This document shows positions 1 through 6,900 of a stretch of DNA of 12,933 nucleotides, in pieces; position 1 is the first letter of the stretch, and every line of letters starts with the position of its first letter. The notes under the pieces are model-generated. The model did no database searches, was not told the DNA's origin, and was given only the letters and a program-made list of their open reading frames with translations. Source of the DNA: Eubacterium sp. UBA4343 (lineage in GTDB: Bacteria > Bacillota > Clostridia > Lachnospirales > Lachnospiraceae); the NCBI GenBank assembly GCA_002394235.1, contig DGTF01000078.1:1290-14222 (forward strand), in the 5' to 3' direction. The position numbers and the translations under genes were made by a program.

Positions 1-137
1 CTGAGGAAGGACAGAGCCGTGGGGCTGTGCCATAGAGCGCGGGACTGAGGAGAGAAGGACAGAGCTGTGAGGGTGTGCCATGGGCGGGATGGTACTGAGG
101 AGGGATGGACAGGGCCGTGCGGTCGTGCCATGGCGGT
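1..137. repeat. Three tandem 44-50 bp repeats upstream of tadZ
   Basis: Three diverged head-to-tail copies begin at 1, 45 and 95, each starting CTGAGGA and containing a GGACAG-GCYGTG block and a later TGTGCCAT or CGTGCCAT block. The copies are about 44, 50 and 43 bp long. The array is cut by the left window edge, so more copies may lie outside. It ends about 36 bp before the tadZ start, so it is probably leader RNA of the pilus operon or the end of the upstream intergenic region. An open frame runs through it from 80 but has no good ribosome binding site; I treat it as non-coding. Confidence 0.75.
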
Positions 138-172
138 CTGTGTCAGAAAAGATCCGGAAGGAGGAGAATTTG

Positions 173-1252
173 ATGCGAAAAGTACTTGCGGTGTGCGACA
201 CGGAGAGAGAATACGCGGTTCGCTTTATGAACTATTTAACGGAAAAGCAAAATCTTCCATTCGAGATCCGGAGTTTTACTTCGGTAGAAACGCTCAGAGA
301 ATTTACGCTTGAACATCATATTGAGATTCTGCTGATTTCAGAAAGGGCGGCCGATGATGAGATACGTCAGATGGATATAGGGACGGTGATGATTCTGACA
401 GAGGACGGCTCCGGCCTTCCGGAGGAGGAATTCCCGGAAGCCGCGAATTGCCGGCAGATATACAAATATCAGAGCCAGAGCCGTGTAGTCAGAGAAGTCA
501 TGGACTGCTACGGAGCGGAGAAAGCCGCGATGGAGCCGGAGGTCATCGCAAAGCCGTCCTGTATTAGAACGGGGATATGCTCCGTGTCGGATCCGGGGCA
601 GAAGGTGATTTTTTCCATGATATACGGACGGATTCTGTCGGAAAGATTTCCAAGCCTGTATCTGAACCTGGAGCCCAGATCCGGTATGGAGCAGTTTATT
701 CCCGAAAAGGGGGAGAGTATGCGGACGCTCAGCGATCTGATGTATTTTTACCGGCGCGGGAGAAGCGGTCTGATTTATCAGCTGAGTACAATGCTGCGCA
801 AATTCGGCTCTCTCGATTATCTGCTTCCAGTGAGGGATGCGTCGGATATCGGGGAGATGACAGAGGATCAGTGGACGGGGATGCTTGGCGAGCTGACGCG
901 AACCAGTACATACCGCAGAATCCTTCTGGATCTGGACTGGAAGATGAACGGGTTTGACGAGCTGATACAGGGCTGTGAGGAGATCTATGTCATCGCGCAT
1001 GACGATCCTGTTTCCAGAATGCGGAACCGTGCGTTTGCCGCCGAGCTGGAGGAGAGTGCAGGCAGAGAAAAAATACGGGAAGTGATCCTCCCGGATCCGG
1101 ACTCTGCTCCCGGAAATGATGATTTCCTGGAGAGACAGCTGTCCGGGAGGCTGGGAAGGATCATACGGGGATGCGTGGATTTCGGTGAGATTCCGGAGGA
1201 GGGAAAGCAGTGCGGAGCGAGGAGATCTTTGAGAGAATACGGGCCGGCCTGA
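173..1252 (+). CDS. tadZ: TadZ/CpaE-like pilus assembly protein with altered P-loop
   Basis: A 359-aa protein of the CpaE/TadZ group, which places Tad pilus machines in the cell. Residues 1-115 look like a receiver-like domain (MRKVLAVCDT start, EILLISE strand) without an obvious phosphoacceptor pattern. Residues 131-340 resemble a MinD/ParA-type domain: LYLNLEPRSG (162-171), LSDLMYF (186-192), LDYLLPVRDASD (214-225), ILLDLDW (250-256) and IYVIAHDD (271-278) follow the family order. The nucleotide-binding loop near 137-147 reads SVSDPGQKVIF, so Lys144 is kept but the usual GKT/GKS becomes QKV. ATP binding may be weak or absent; atypical P-loops are known among TadZ proteins. The start at 173 is chosen over an in-frame ATG at 80 because AAGGAGGAG lies just upstream and the receiver-like fold begins there. 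The 3' end overlaps cpaF by 43 bp, indicating one operon. Confidence 0.85.
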   Translation: MRKVLAVCDTEREYAVRFMNYLTEKQNLPFEIRSFTSVETLREFTLEHHIEILLISERAADDEIRQMDIGTVMILTEDGSGLPEEEFPEAANCRQIYKYQSQSRVVREVMDCYGAEKAAMEPEVIAKPSCIRTGICSVSDPGQKVIFSMIYGRILSERFPSLYLNLEPRSGMEQFIPEKGESMRTLSDLMYFYRRGRSGLIYQLSTMLRKFGSLDYLLPVRDASDIGEMTEDQWTGMLGELTRTSTYRRILLDLDWKMNGFDELIQGCEEIYVIAHDDPVSRMRNRAFAAELEESAGREKIREVILPDPDSAPGNDDFLERQLSGRLGRIIRGCVDFGEIPEEGKQCGARRSLREYGPA

Positions 1253-2418
1253 TGGATCATCTGGAAGAAAATCCGGATCTGGAAGATGAGGAAATTCAGG
1301 AACTTATCGATGATCTGATCCTGAATGATTCATCGTCTTCCCCGATGTCTCTGGCCGAGAAGGAACAGCTGCACAAATCGCTTTTCTATTCGGTCCGCAA
1401 GCTGGATGTCCTGCAGGAGCTGATGGATGACCCGGAGATCACGGAGATAATGGTGAACGGGTATCGTCATATCTTCTATGAGAAGGGAGGAAGACTCTAT
1501 TCCTGGAAACGTCATTTTGCTTCGCGAGAGAGGCTGGAGGATGTGATCCAGCAGATTGTGGGCAGGTGCAACCGGGTGGTAAATGAACAGAGACCGATCG
1601 TAGACGCGAGGCTTCCGGATGATAATGGTTCGCGGGTGAATGTGGTCATGAATCCGATTGCGCTCGACGGACCGATTCTTACGATACGACGTTTTCCGGA
1701 GGAGGCGGTGACGCTTGAGCATTTGATCCGGTGGGGAAGTGTGACGAGAGAGGCGGCAGTTTTTCTGAAGGACCTTGTGGAGGCGAGGTATTCGATGCTT
1801 ATCGGGGGTGGAACGTCGACAGGAAAGACGACATTTCTGAATGCGCTGTCATCCTGTATTCCATCGGAGGAGCGCATCATTACGATCGAGGATAACGCCG
1901 AACTTCAGCTTCAGGGCATTCCGAATCTGGTTCGGATGGAGGCGAGAGACGCAAACCTGGAGGGAGGTCATGCCATAACGATCCGGGATCTGATTAAAGC
2001 TGCTCTCAGAATGCGGCCGAGCCGGATCATCATCGGAGAGGTGAGAGGAGCGGAGGCAGAGGATTTTCTGATGTGCCTGAACACAGGACACTCCGGAAGT
2101 CTGGGGACGGCGCACGCCAATAGCGTGAGGGATATGATATCGAGGCTCGAGATGATGGTTCTGATGGGAGAGCAGCTTCCGGTTGCCGTTATTCGCAGAC
2201 AGATTGTATCCGGAGTTGAGATCATGATTCATCTGACAAGAGAGGCGGATGGTACACGCCAGCTCGGGGAAATCGCAGAGCTTTCCGGAATGAAGGGAGA
2301 AGAGCCGGAGATCCGTACCCTGTTTGAAAGGGACAGAGAAGGAGTGCTGAGAAAGGTCAATGAACTTGGAAATCGTGAAAAACTGGAAAAGCTCTGGAAG
2401 AGGCGCAGCTTCCCGTGA
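1210..2418 (+). CDS. cpaF: CpaF/TadA family pilus assembly ATPase
   Basis: Type II/IV secretion ATPase that drives Flp pilus assembly from the cytoplasmic face of the membrane. The protein is 402 aa from the GTG at 1210. Visible motifs: the N-terminal segment DPEITEIMVNG near residue 74, Walker A GGTSTGKTT (about 200-208, Lys206), the catalytic-Glu region RIIIGEVRG (272-280, Glu277), and the TGHSGSLGTAHANS histidine-box segment after it. All key residues look intact, and the length is slightly short of proteobacterial CpaF. The GTG start has a strong GGAGGAGGG ribosome binding site at 1195-1203. An in-frame ATG at 1252 forms a TGATG overlap with the tadZ stop but lacks a good ribosome binding site; it would give 388 aa and remove only a non-conserved acidic helix. 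The gene overlaps tadZ by 43 bp and the annotated tadB start by 59 bp. Confidence 0.95.
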   Translation: MRSEEIFERIRAGLMDHLEENPDLEDEEIQELIDDLILNDSSSSPMSLAEKEQLHKSLFYSVRKLDVLQELMDDPEITEIMVNGYRHIFYEKGGRLYSWKRHFASRERLEDVIQQIVGRCNRVVNEQRPIVDARLPDDNGSRVNVVMNPIALDGPILTIRRFPEEAVTLEHLIRWGSVTREAAVFLKDLVEARYSMLIGGGTSTGKTTFLNALSSCIPSEERIITIEDNAELQLQGIPNLVRMEARDANLEGGHAITIRDLIKAALRMRPSRIIIGEVRGAEAEDFLMCLNTGHSGSLGTAHANSVRDMISRLEMMVLMGEQLPVAVIRRQIVSGVEIMIHLTREADGTRQLGEIAELSGMKGEEPEIRTLFERDREGVLRKVNELGNREKLEKLWKRRSFP

Positions 2419-3388
2419 GGAAGATCGAAAAGGAGGAACATCAGGAAGAAAAGTTCTCAAAGAACGTTCTGGAGAAGGAGAAAAGAAGGAAGGACGCTGG
2501 AGAAAGACCGCAGAGGCGGGAGGAGCAGGCAGAAAAAGAAAGACCGAAGGGGCGGAAGGGCCAGGCAGAAAAAGAAAGACCGCATGGGCGGGAAGGGCAG
2601 GCGGATCCGATGAAATAAGCGGGGCGAAAAGAATACGCAGGACAGGAAAGACGGACTACCGGGTTTACACTTTTTCACCTGTGGAGCTTCTGAAGTACGG
2701 ATTCATCGGAATGCTGCTGGGAGTGTGCGTGGTATGGCTGTGCTACCATTCCCTCTTTGCTGCTCCGGTGGCTGTTCCGGTCATGGTCTTCTATGTTCTC
2801 GCGAAGAAGAAGCAGAAGCGGGAGGAAAGGCAGCGGCTGCTGAATTATCACTTCCGGGATTTTCTGTCTTCTCTTCATACGAATCTTCTGGCCGGCTATT
2901 CTCTGGAAAATGGTGTCCGCATGTCGGCATCTGATCTGGCAAAATTGTATGGAAGGAGGGATGCGCTTGCAGCAGAACTGAAGGATATTACAGGGCAGAT
3001 GCGGTTCGGAAAGCCGGTAGAGCAGCTGTTCCTTGAACTCGGAACGCGGAGCGGAGTGGAGGATATCATGAATTTCAGCGAGGTTCTGGTGATCGCAAAG
3101 CGGACCGGCGGGGATATGAGTCATATTCTGGAGTCAACGTGGAGAAATATCTGCGAGAAGATTGATACCCGGCAGGAAATTGACACGGTTACGGCTTCCA
3201 GACGATATGAGCAGAGCATCATGAGCTTCATGCCGGCGGGGATTATTTTGTACATGCGGGTGACATTTGAAGGATTTTCAGACAAAATCTACGGAAATCC
3301 GGCAGGCGCCGTTCTGATGACTTTCTGTCTGATCCTGTATGCAGGAGCGTTTGCGGCGGGAAGAAAGATGTGCAAAATCGAGGTCTGA
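2360..3388 (+). CDS. tadB: TadB-like type II secretion F family membrane protein
   Basis: Inner-membrane platform protein that works with the TadC-like protein and CpaF. Residues about 100-342 are the conserved part: two adjoining membrane segments (112-130, 132-147), a cytoplasmic T2SSF domain (about 160-275, with FRDFLSSLHTNLLAGYSLENG and VLVIAKRTGGDMSHILEST), and two C-terminal membrane segments (288-300, 315-333). Residues 1-98 are a Lys/Arg/Gly-rich tail with no family counterpart that I know, including 12-residue repeats at 49-84 (KTAEAGGAGRKR, KTEGAEGPGRKR, then a degenerate copy). No ATG lies in frame between 2360 and the first membrane segment. The ATG at 2360 has only a weak ribosome binding site (GAAAGG, three bases away) and sits 59 bp inside cpaF, so the N-terminus is uncertain. 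TTG 2366 and GTG 2375 are alternatives. The membrane and T2SSF assignment is firm. Confidence 0.85.
   Translation: MNLEIVKNWKSSGRGAASREEDRKGGTSGRKVLKERSGEGEKKEGRWRKTAEAGGAGRKRKTEGAEGPGRKRKTAWAGRAGGSDEISGAKRIRRTGKTDYRVYTFSPVELLKYGFIGMLLGVCVVWLCYHSLFAAPVAVPVMVFYVLAKKKQKREERQRLLNYHFRDFLSSLHTNLLAGYSLENGVRMSASDLAKLYGRRDALAAELKDITGQMRFGKPVEQLFLELGTRSGVEDIMNFSEVLVIAKRTGGDMSHILESTWRNICEKIDTRQEIDTVTASRRYEQSIMSFMPAGIILYMRVTFEGFSDKIYGNPAGAVLMTFCLILYAGAFAAGRKMCKIEV
2504..2611. repeat. 36-bp tandem repeat within the tadB 5' region
   Basis: Units begin at 2504, 2540 and 2576. The first two share AAGACCG...GGC-GAAGG...CAGGCAGAAAAAGA patterning and the third is degenerate at its end. The unit is a multiple of three, so each reading frame carries a 12-residue repeat. 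All three plus-strand frames stay open through the array until about 2611-2618; only the 2360 frame continues into the TadB core. The tract is purine-rich (G and A) on the plus strand. Confidence 0.8.
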
Positions 3389-3512
3389 GCATTGAGGAAT
3401 ATACAGGCAGCATGAAGTAAACCCTTGTACGATAAGTCGTGTCACACACTGTATAAGGTCAGCTAATGGCAGGAGCATTGTATAAGTATGTGGTGTGGGA
3501 AAGGAGGCAGAA

Positions 3513-4748
3513 TTGATAAAAATGGTGCTTCCGGCAGCTACGGCAGCGGCTGTCATCTGGCTTTTCCGTCATCAGAAAATATCCGGCGTCTTTTTTCTGA
3601 TTTTAATCATCAGTACCGCGGCTGCGGGAGTGGTGGTCTTCCGGGAGATACGGGAGGGAGACTGGGAAACGGTGAAATCCGTCAGGAGAACATCGGGGGA
3701 AGCTGCGGGAGAACAGGTGGAGCTGGCCGTCGCGTCCGGAAGGGGCGAAAAAGAGGAAATCACAATTGAGATACCGCAACAGAGTTATTCGTCTCAGGAA
3801 GCGGAAGCAGAGATCCGGAAGGAGATGCAGGCACTGGACGAGAGGGTTCTGGGAAAGAATGCAGATTTCGGGCGGATTGAGTGGAACCTGGAACTTCCGG
3901 AGAACTTTACGAACCCGTCGATGACGGTGGAGTGGTCTACGAACCGGCCGGATCTTGTCAGCTGGGAGGGCGTTCTCTCTCCGGAGGTTCCGGAGGGCGG
4001 AGAGAAGGTGACATTAACCGGAAGGCTTTCGCTGTCCGGGAAAGAGGAAGAATATCAGAGGGTGATGACTGTATATCCCTCAAGAGAAAAGGAGGCGGTA
4101 CAGGAAAGAATTCAGAAGGAAAGTGAAGTGCTGAATGAGAGAGCCGCGAAGAATGGAAGAGATCTGTCGGAGGAATACCTGCTTCCGGAGAGGGCTAACG
4201 GAGAGAAACTGACCTGGTACAGGAAAATCAGTCATAAGGGAGCTTATCTCTGCATGATCATTCTTCTGGCCGGAATTGCTCCTTTTTTTGCGGGAAAGGA
4301 CAGAAAGGAGAAAGCGGAACAGAAACGAAGGAAGCTCCTCACCAGTCAGTATCCGGAACTGGTAAGCAAGCTGCAGCTGCTTACGGCAGCGGGCCTCAGC
4401 GTGAGAAAGGCGATGGAGAGACTTGGAAGGGAGTACCGAGAAGTCGGCATAACCGTGGCGGAAATGAATAATGGGGTGTATGAGCAGGACGCTCTGACAC
4501 ACTTCGGAGAGAGATGCGGCACACCGGAGTACAGAAAGCTGGCTCTGCTTCTCGCCCAGAGCCAGAAAAAGGGAGGCAGCCAGCTGTCAGGGATGCTTGA
4601 AAAAGAAGTGCAGGAAGCATTTGAGACCCGGAAAAGACGCGCAAGAGCGGAGGGAGACCGGGCTGCCATACGCATGGTCTTTCCGATGTTTGTCATGCTT
4701 GGAATTGTACTGCTCATCATCATCATTCCGGCAACGATGCAGCTCTGA
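3513..4748 (+). CDS. tadC: TadC-like type II secretion F family protein with Ig-like insert
   Basis: Second platform protein of the Tad machine, 411 aa from the TTG at 3513. Order: membrane segments at about 5-18 and 25-43, a large segment (44-243), a third membrane segment (about 245-261), a basic stretch, a cytoplasmic T2SSF domain (about 275-385, with YPELVSKLQLLTAAGLSVRKAMERL and KKGGSQLSGMLEKE), and a C-terminal membrane segment (about 390-408). The insert contains an Ig-like pattern at 137-188 (TVEWSTNRPDLVSWEGVL ... EKVTLTGRLSL ... RVMTVYP) that resembles the 'atrophied bacterial Ig' (aBig) families, followed by a second partial LPERANGEKLTW motif. The insert probably lies outside the membrane. 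Start choice: AAGGAGG at 3501-3507 lies five bases before TTG 3513; ATG 3522 and GTG 3495 are alternatives (408 and 417 aa). Confidence 0.85.
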   Translation: MIKMVLPAATAAAVIWLFRHQKISGVFFLILIISTAAAGVVVFREIREGDWETVKSVRRTSGEAAGEQVELAVASGRGEKEEITIEIPQQSYSSQEAEAEIRKEMQALDERVLGKNADFGRIEWNLELPENFTNPSMTVEWSTNRPDLVSWEGVLSPEVPEGGEKVTLTGRLSLSGKEEEYQRVMTVYPSREKEAVQERIQKESEVLNERAAKNGRDLSEEYLLPERANGEKLTWYRKISHKGAYLCMIILLAGIAPFFAGKDRKEKAEQKRRKLLTSQYPELVSKLQLLTAAGLSVRKAMERLGREYREVGITVAEMNNGVYEQDALTHFGERCGTPEYRKLALLLAQSQKKGGSQLSGMLEKEVQEAFETRKRRARAEGDRAAIRMVFPMFVMLGIVLLIIIIPATMQL

Positions 4749-4776
4749 CGAAATCCGGATGAGATTCAGGAAAACG

Positions 4777-4806
4777 CCATGCCCCGCAGGCGGTACGCCA
4801 CAATGT
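4777..4806. repeat. Dispersed hairpin repeat, copy A
   Basis: CCATGCCCCGCAGGCGG followed by TACGCCACAATGT matches copy B near 7078 (CCATGCCCCGCAAGAGGGG, then CACCACAAG). The hairpin has decayed here. Similarity reaches upstream: GGATGAGATTCAGGAAAACG before it resembles the flank of copy D (GGATGAGACAGG...). It sits between tadC and the pre-flp tandem array. Confidence 0.55.
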
Positions 4807-4822
4807 GCACAAAGCATGGAAG

Positions 4823-4938
4823 AAGTATCTATGGGAACATGAATAAAGCCAAGAAAAAGTATTTCCGGGGACATGAACAAAGCTAGGGGAAAGTATCTCT
4901 GGGAACATAAATAAAGCCAGGGGAAAGTATCTCTGAGA
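4823..4938. repeat. 34-bp tandem repeat in the leader of the flp pilin gene
   Basis: Three full units (4823-4856, 4857-4890, 4891-4924) and a partial fourth (4925-4938) share AAGTAT, then GG-ACATRAAYAAAGCYA and a GGGGA end. The period is exactly 34 bp without spacers. The partial unit runs directly into the flp ribosome binding site AAAAGGAGG, so the array is in the 5' untranslated region of the pilin mRNA or just upstream. Confidence 0.9.
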
Positions 4939-4951
4939 AAAGGAGGACAAA

Positions 4952-5131
4952 ATGAAAAAACTGCGAAAAATGATACGTGAGTTTTTGATGGAAGAAGATG
5001 GAATCAGCACGGTGGAAATCATACTGATCATTGTGGTGCTGATTGGACTTGTGATTATCTTCAAGAGTCAGCTGACAAGTCTGGTGTCCAGTATTCTGAG
5101 CAAGATTACAAGTAAAAGTCAGGGGATCTGA
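4952..5131 (+). CDS. flp: Flp-type prepilin (major pilin subunit)
   Basis: A 59-aa pilin precursor. Residues 1-17 are a basic, charged leader (MKKLRKMIREFLMEEDG). The predicted prepilin peptidase cut is after Gly17, leaving ISTVEIILIIVVLIGLVIIF with Glu at mature position +5, the standard Flp signature. After the hydrophobic helix comes a short polar tail (KSQLTSLVSSILSKITSKSQGI). Mature length would be 42 aa, typical for Flp pilins, which form the fibre through helix packing. It resembles the Flp1-like group of Gram-positive Tad loci. AAAAGGAGG at 4939-4947 lies four bases before the ATG, a near-ideal site fitting high expression. The gene lies alone between two repeat-rich intergenic stretches after the platform genes. 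No second pilin copy is visible. Confidence 0.95.
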   Translation: MKKLRKMIREFLMEEDGISTVEIILIIVVLIGLVIIFKSQLTSLVSSILSKITSKSQGI

Positions 5132-5160
5132 GGAAGGTCGATGAAGGACGGCACGCGGTG

Positions 5161-5290
5161 ATTGTTAGCGGAAAAACGCAGAAAGAACAATACGGAGCGG
5201 GGAATTGCTAACAGATAACCGGAGGAAGAGCGATGAGGGGCAAGATGCGGAAATTGTTAACGGATAACCGAAGAGAGAGGATGAGCCGGG
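5161..5290. repeat. Three diverged repeats spanning the DUF5702 start region
   Basis: Copies begin at 5161 (ATTGTTAGCGGAAAAACGCA), 5204 (ATTGCTAACAGATAACCGGA) and 5253 (ATTGTTAACGGATAACCGAA). The second and third each carry a purine-rich stretch then ATGAG, at 5233 and 5281, in the same reading frame. The first copy has ATACGG at the equivalent place. The initiation region of the downstream gene has therefore been duplicated with the repeat. TGTTAGC (5163-5169) and GCTAACA (5207-5213) could also pair. Confidence 0.7.
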
Positions 5291-6792
5291 GCAGTATCAC
5301 ACTGTTTGTCAGCATGCTGCTGTTGGTTCTCCTGGGGTTGATTTTTGCGGGACTGAAGTCCATGCGGCAGGCTGCGGCGAGAGCCGCGACTGCCAGTGCC
5401 CTGGAGCAGGGATTGTATTCGGTATTTGCGCAGTACGACCGCGAGCTGTTTGAGGATTACGGACTGCTGTTTCTGGACGGAGGGTACGGGACATCCGGTC
5501 TCCGTCTGGATGAGGTTCTCCGGGAGACGGAGACGTACTCGGAGTATGTCCTGGATCCGACGAAGAATAACCTGATAGGAGGAGGAAATCTGCTGAGCAT
5601 CCGGCTGAACAGAGAAAATTGCTCGGTGACGGGTTATGTCCTGGCGACCGATCAGGAAAATACCGCTTTTCGAAGGCAGGTGTGTGAACAGATGAAGCTC
5701 CAGGCCGGAGCGGAACTGCTGAAAAAAATATCAGAGGGTATTTATCAGGATGGAGAGAAGGCGGACGGGCTGAAAAAGCAGGCCGGAACGTACCGGACGG
5801 AAAATGCGCAGGAGTATTATGACAGAGATGTTGCCGAGGGGCTGTGCCGTCCGGTGCCTTCGGTCGAACAGAGCGGGGAAGAATCGGAAGAAATCTCGGC
5901 GGAAGAAATCGCAGAGGGATTCGGCGGCAATGTCGTGCCGGTCTGGGAGAACCCACTTCTTTCTTACCAGCTCCTCCGGGGGAAAGGCCTGCTGAAGCTT
6001 GTGTTCGGAGAAAATGAACCCAGTCTTTCCCGGAAAAGCATTGGAGCAGGAGAACTGCTGAGCGACAGAGAACATTCTCTGGGGATGGGGATGACGCCTT
6101 CGAAATGGGAAGGACCGATGGAAAAACTTCTGATCCAGGAATTTCTGATCGAGGACTTTCCGTGCTTTCAAGACGGAGAACAGCAGAAGCCGCTTTTATA
6201 CCAGGCAGAGTACGCGATAGGCGGGAGGAGAAATGACCGGGACAATCTGAAACTGGTACTTTCGAAGATGCAGGTTCTAAGAGCGGCGTCCAATATGATT
6301 TTTCTGATGACAGACCCGGATAAAAGAGCACAGGCGGATCTGCTGGCAGCCGGAATCAGCGCAGGACTTCTGAACCCGGAGCTTGCGCCTGTTCTGGCAT
6401 TTGCGATCCGGGTGGCGTGGGCGTACGGAGAGTCTGTTCTGGATCTTCAGGTTCTGACTCAGGGAGGGAAAATACCGCTCGTAAAGACGGCGGAATCATG
6501 GCAGCTGTCAATCGAAAATATCGGGAGATTCACATCTGCGGCAGGAAATGAGAGAAAATCCTCTCTGACCGGGCTGGAATACAGAGACTATCTGAGAATT
6601 CTGCTTGTGGGAGAAGGTACGGAAAAGCTGACGGAGAGAATCATGGATCTGACGGAACTCAATATCCGAACCCATGAGGGGAAGAAGAACTTCCGTCTGG
6701 ATCACTGTATCGATGCCGTGAATGTCGAAATCGGAACCTCCGTCGGTACCAATACCTATACCGCGGAGAGAAGTTACGGGTATGATATGTAG
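5233..6792 (+). CDS. DUF5702 family exported Tad pilus-associated protein
   Basis: A 519-aa protein matching by eye the DUF5702 family found next to Tad genes in Clostridia. A basic N-terminus is followed by RGSITLFVSMLLLVLLGLIF (about 19-38), one membrane segment resembling a TadE/TadG pseudopilin leader, with a possible cut after Gly20, although mature +5 is Phe, not Glu. The family signature follows (QGLYSVFAQYDRELFEDYGLLFLDGGYG, about 58-85). The rest (86-519) is a large, mostly soluble extracytoplasmic region with a Glu-rich stretch near 210-230 and an alanine-rich helix at 365-395. It likely acts as a minor pilus component or tip/anchor factor, but its function is unproven. ATG 5233 is preferred (GGAGGA at 5221-5226) over ATG 5281, 16 codons in, which lies in a duplicated copy of the same region with a poorly spaced site. 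The last codons lie inside another tandem repeat. Confidence 0.85.
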   Translation: MRGKMRKLLTDNRRERMSRGSITLFVSMLLLVLLGLIFAGLKSMRQAAARAATASALEQGLYSVFAQYDRELFEDYGLLFLDGGYGTSGLRLDEVLRETETYSEYVLDPTKNNLIGGGNLLSIRLNRENCSVTGYVLATDQENTAFRRQVCEQMKLQAGAELLKKISEGIYQDGEKADGLKKQAGTYRTENAQEYYDRDVAEGLCRPVPSVEQSGEESEEISAEEIAEGFGGNVVPVWENPLLSYQLLRGKGLLKLVFGENEPSLSRKSIGAGELLSDREHSLGMGMTPSKWEGPMEKLLIQEFLIEDFPCFQDGEQQKPLLYQAEYAIGGRRNDRDNLKLVLSKMQVLRAASNMIFLMTDPDKRAQADLLAAGISAGLLNPELAPVLAFAIRVAWAYGESVLDLQVLTQGGKIPLVKTAESWQLSIENIGRFTSAAGNERKSSLTGLEYRDYLRILLVGEGTEKLTERIMDLTELNIRTHEGKKNFRLDHCIDAVNVEIGTSVGTNTYTAERSYGYDM

Positions 6793-6900
6793 CTTGCTAA
6801 CCATACCGGGGAGAGAAGCTGCGGGTATGATATGTAGCTTGGTAGCTTGCTAACCATACCGGGGAGAGAAGCTATGGGTATGATATGCAGCCTGCAAACC
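6758..6900. repeat. 45-53 bp tandem repeat straddling the DUF5702 stop codon
   Basis: Units are 6758-6802 (45 bp), 6803-6855 (53 bp, with an extra GGTAGCTT) and 6856-6900 (45 bp). Each starts ATACCGSGGAGAGAAG, contains GGGTATGATATG and ends in AACC. Unit 1 encodes the last residues and stop of the DUF5702 protein. In unit 2 the same frame reads ERSCGYDM followed again by TAG, so the C-terminal peptide and stop are duplicated. Confidence 0.9.

Noticed and set aside
80..172. Upstream extension of tadZ from the ATG at 80
   Set aside because: It runs through the tandem repeat array and lacks a ribosome binding site. The ATG at 173 has a strong one and fits the family start.
2415..2618. 67-aa highly charged frame starting GTG with a GTGA overlap to the cpaF stop
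   Set aside because: It consists mainly of the 36-bp repeat, which is open in all frames. There is no domain, and it ends just before the TadB core. It is kept only as part of the tadB start question.
4823..4938. CRISPR array
   Set aside because: The 34-bp units are directly adjacent with no unique spacers and no cas genes nearby.
5309..6331. 340-aa minus-strand open frame
   Set aside because: It is a Pro/Ser-rich shadow opposite the DUF5702 gene, typical of antisense reading of a GC-rich coding strand.
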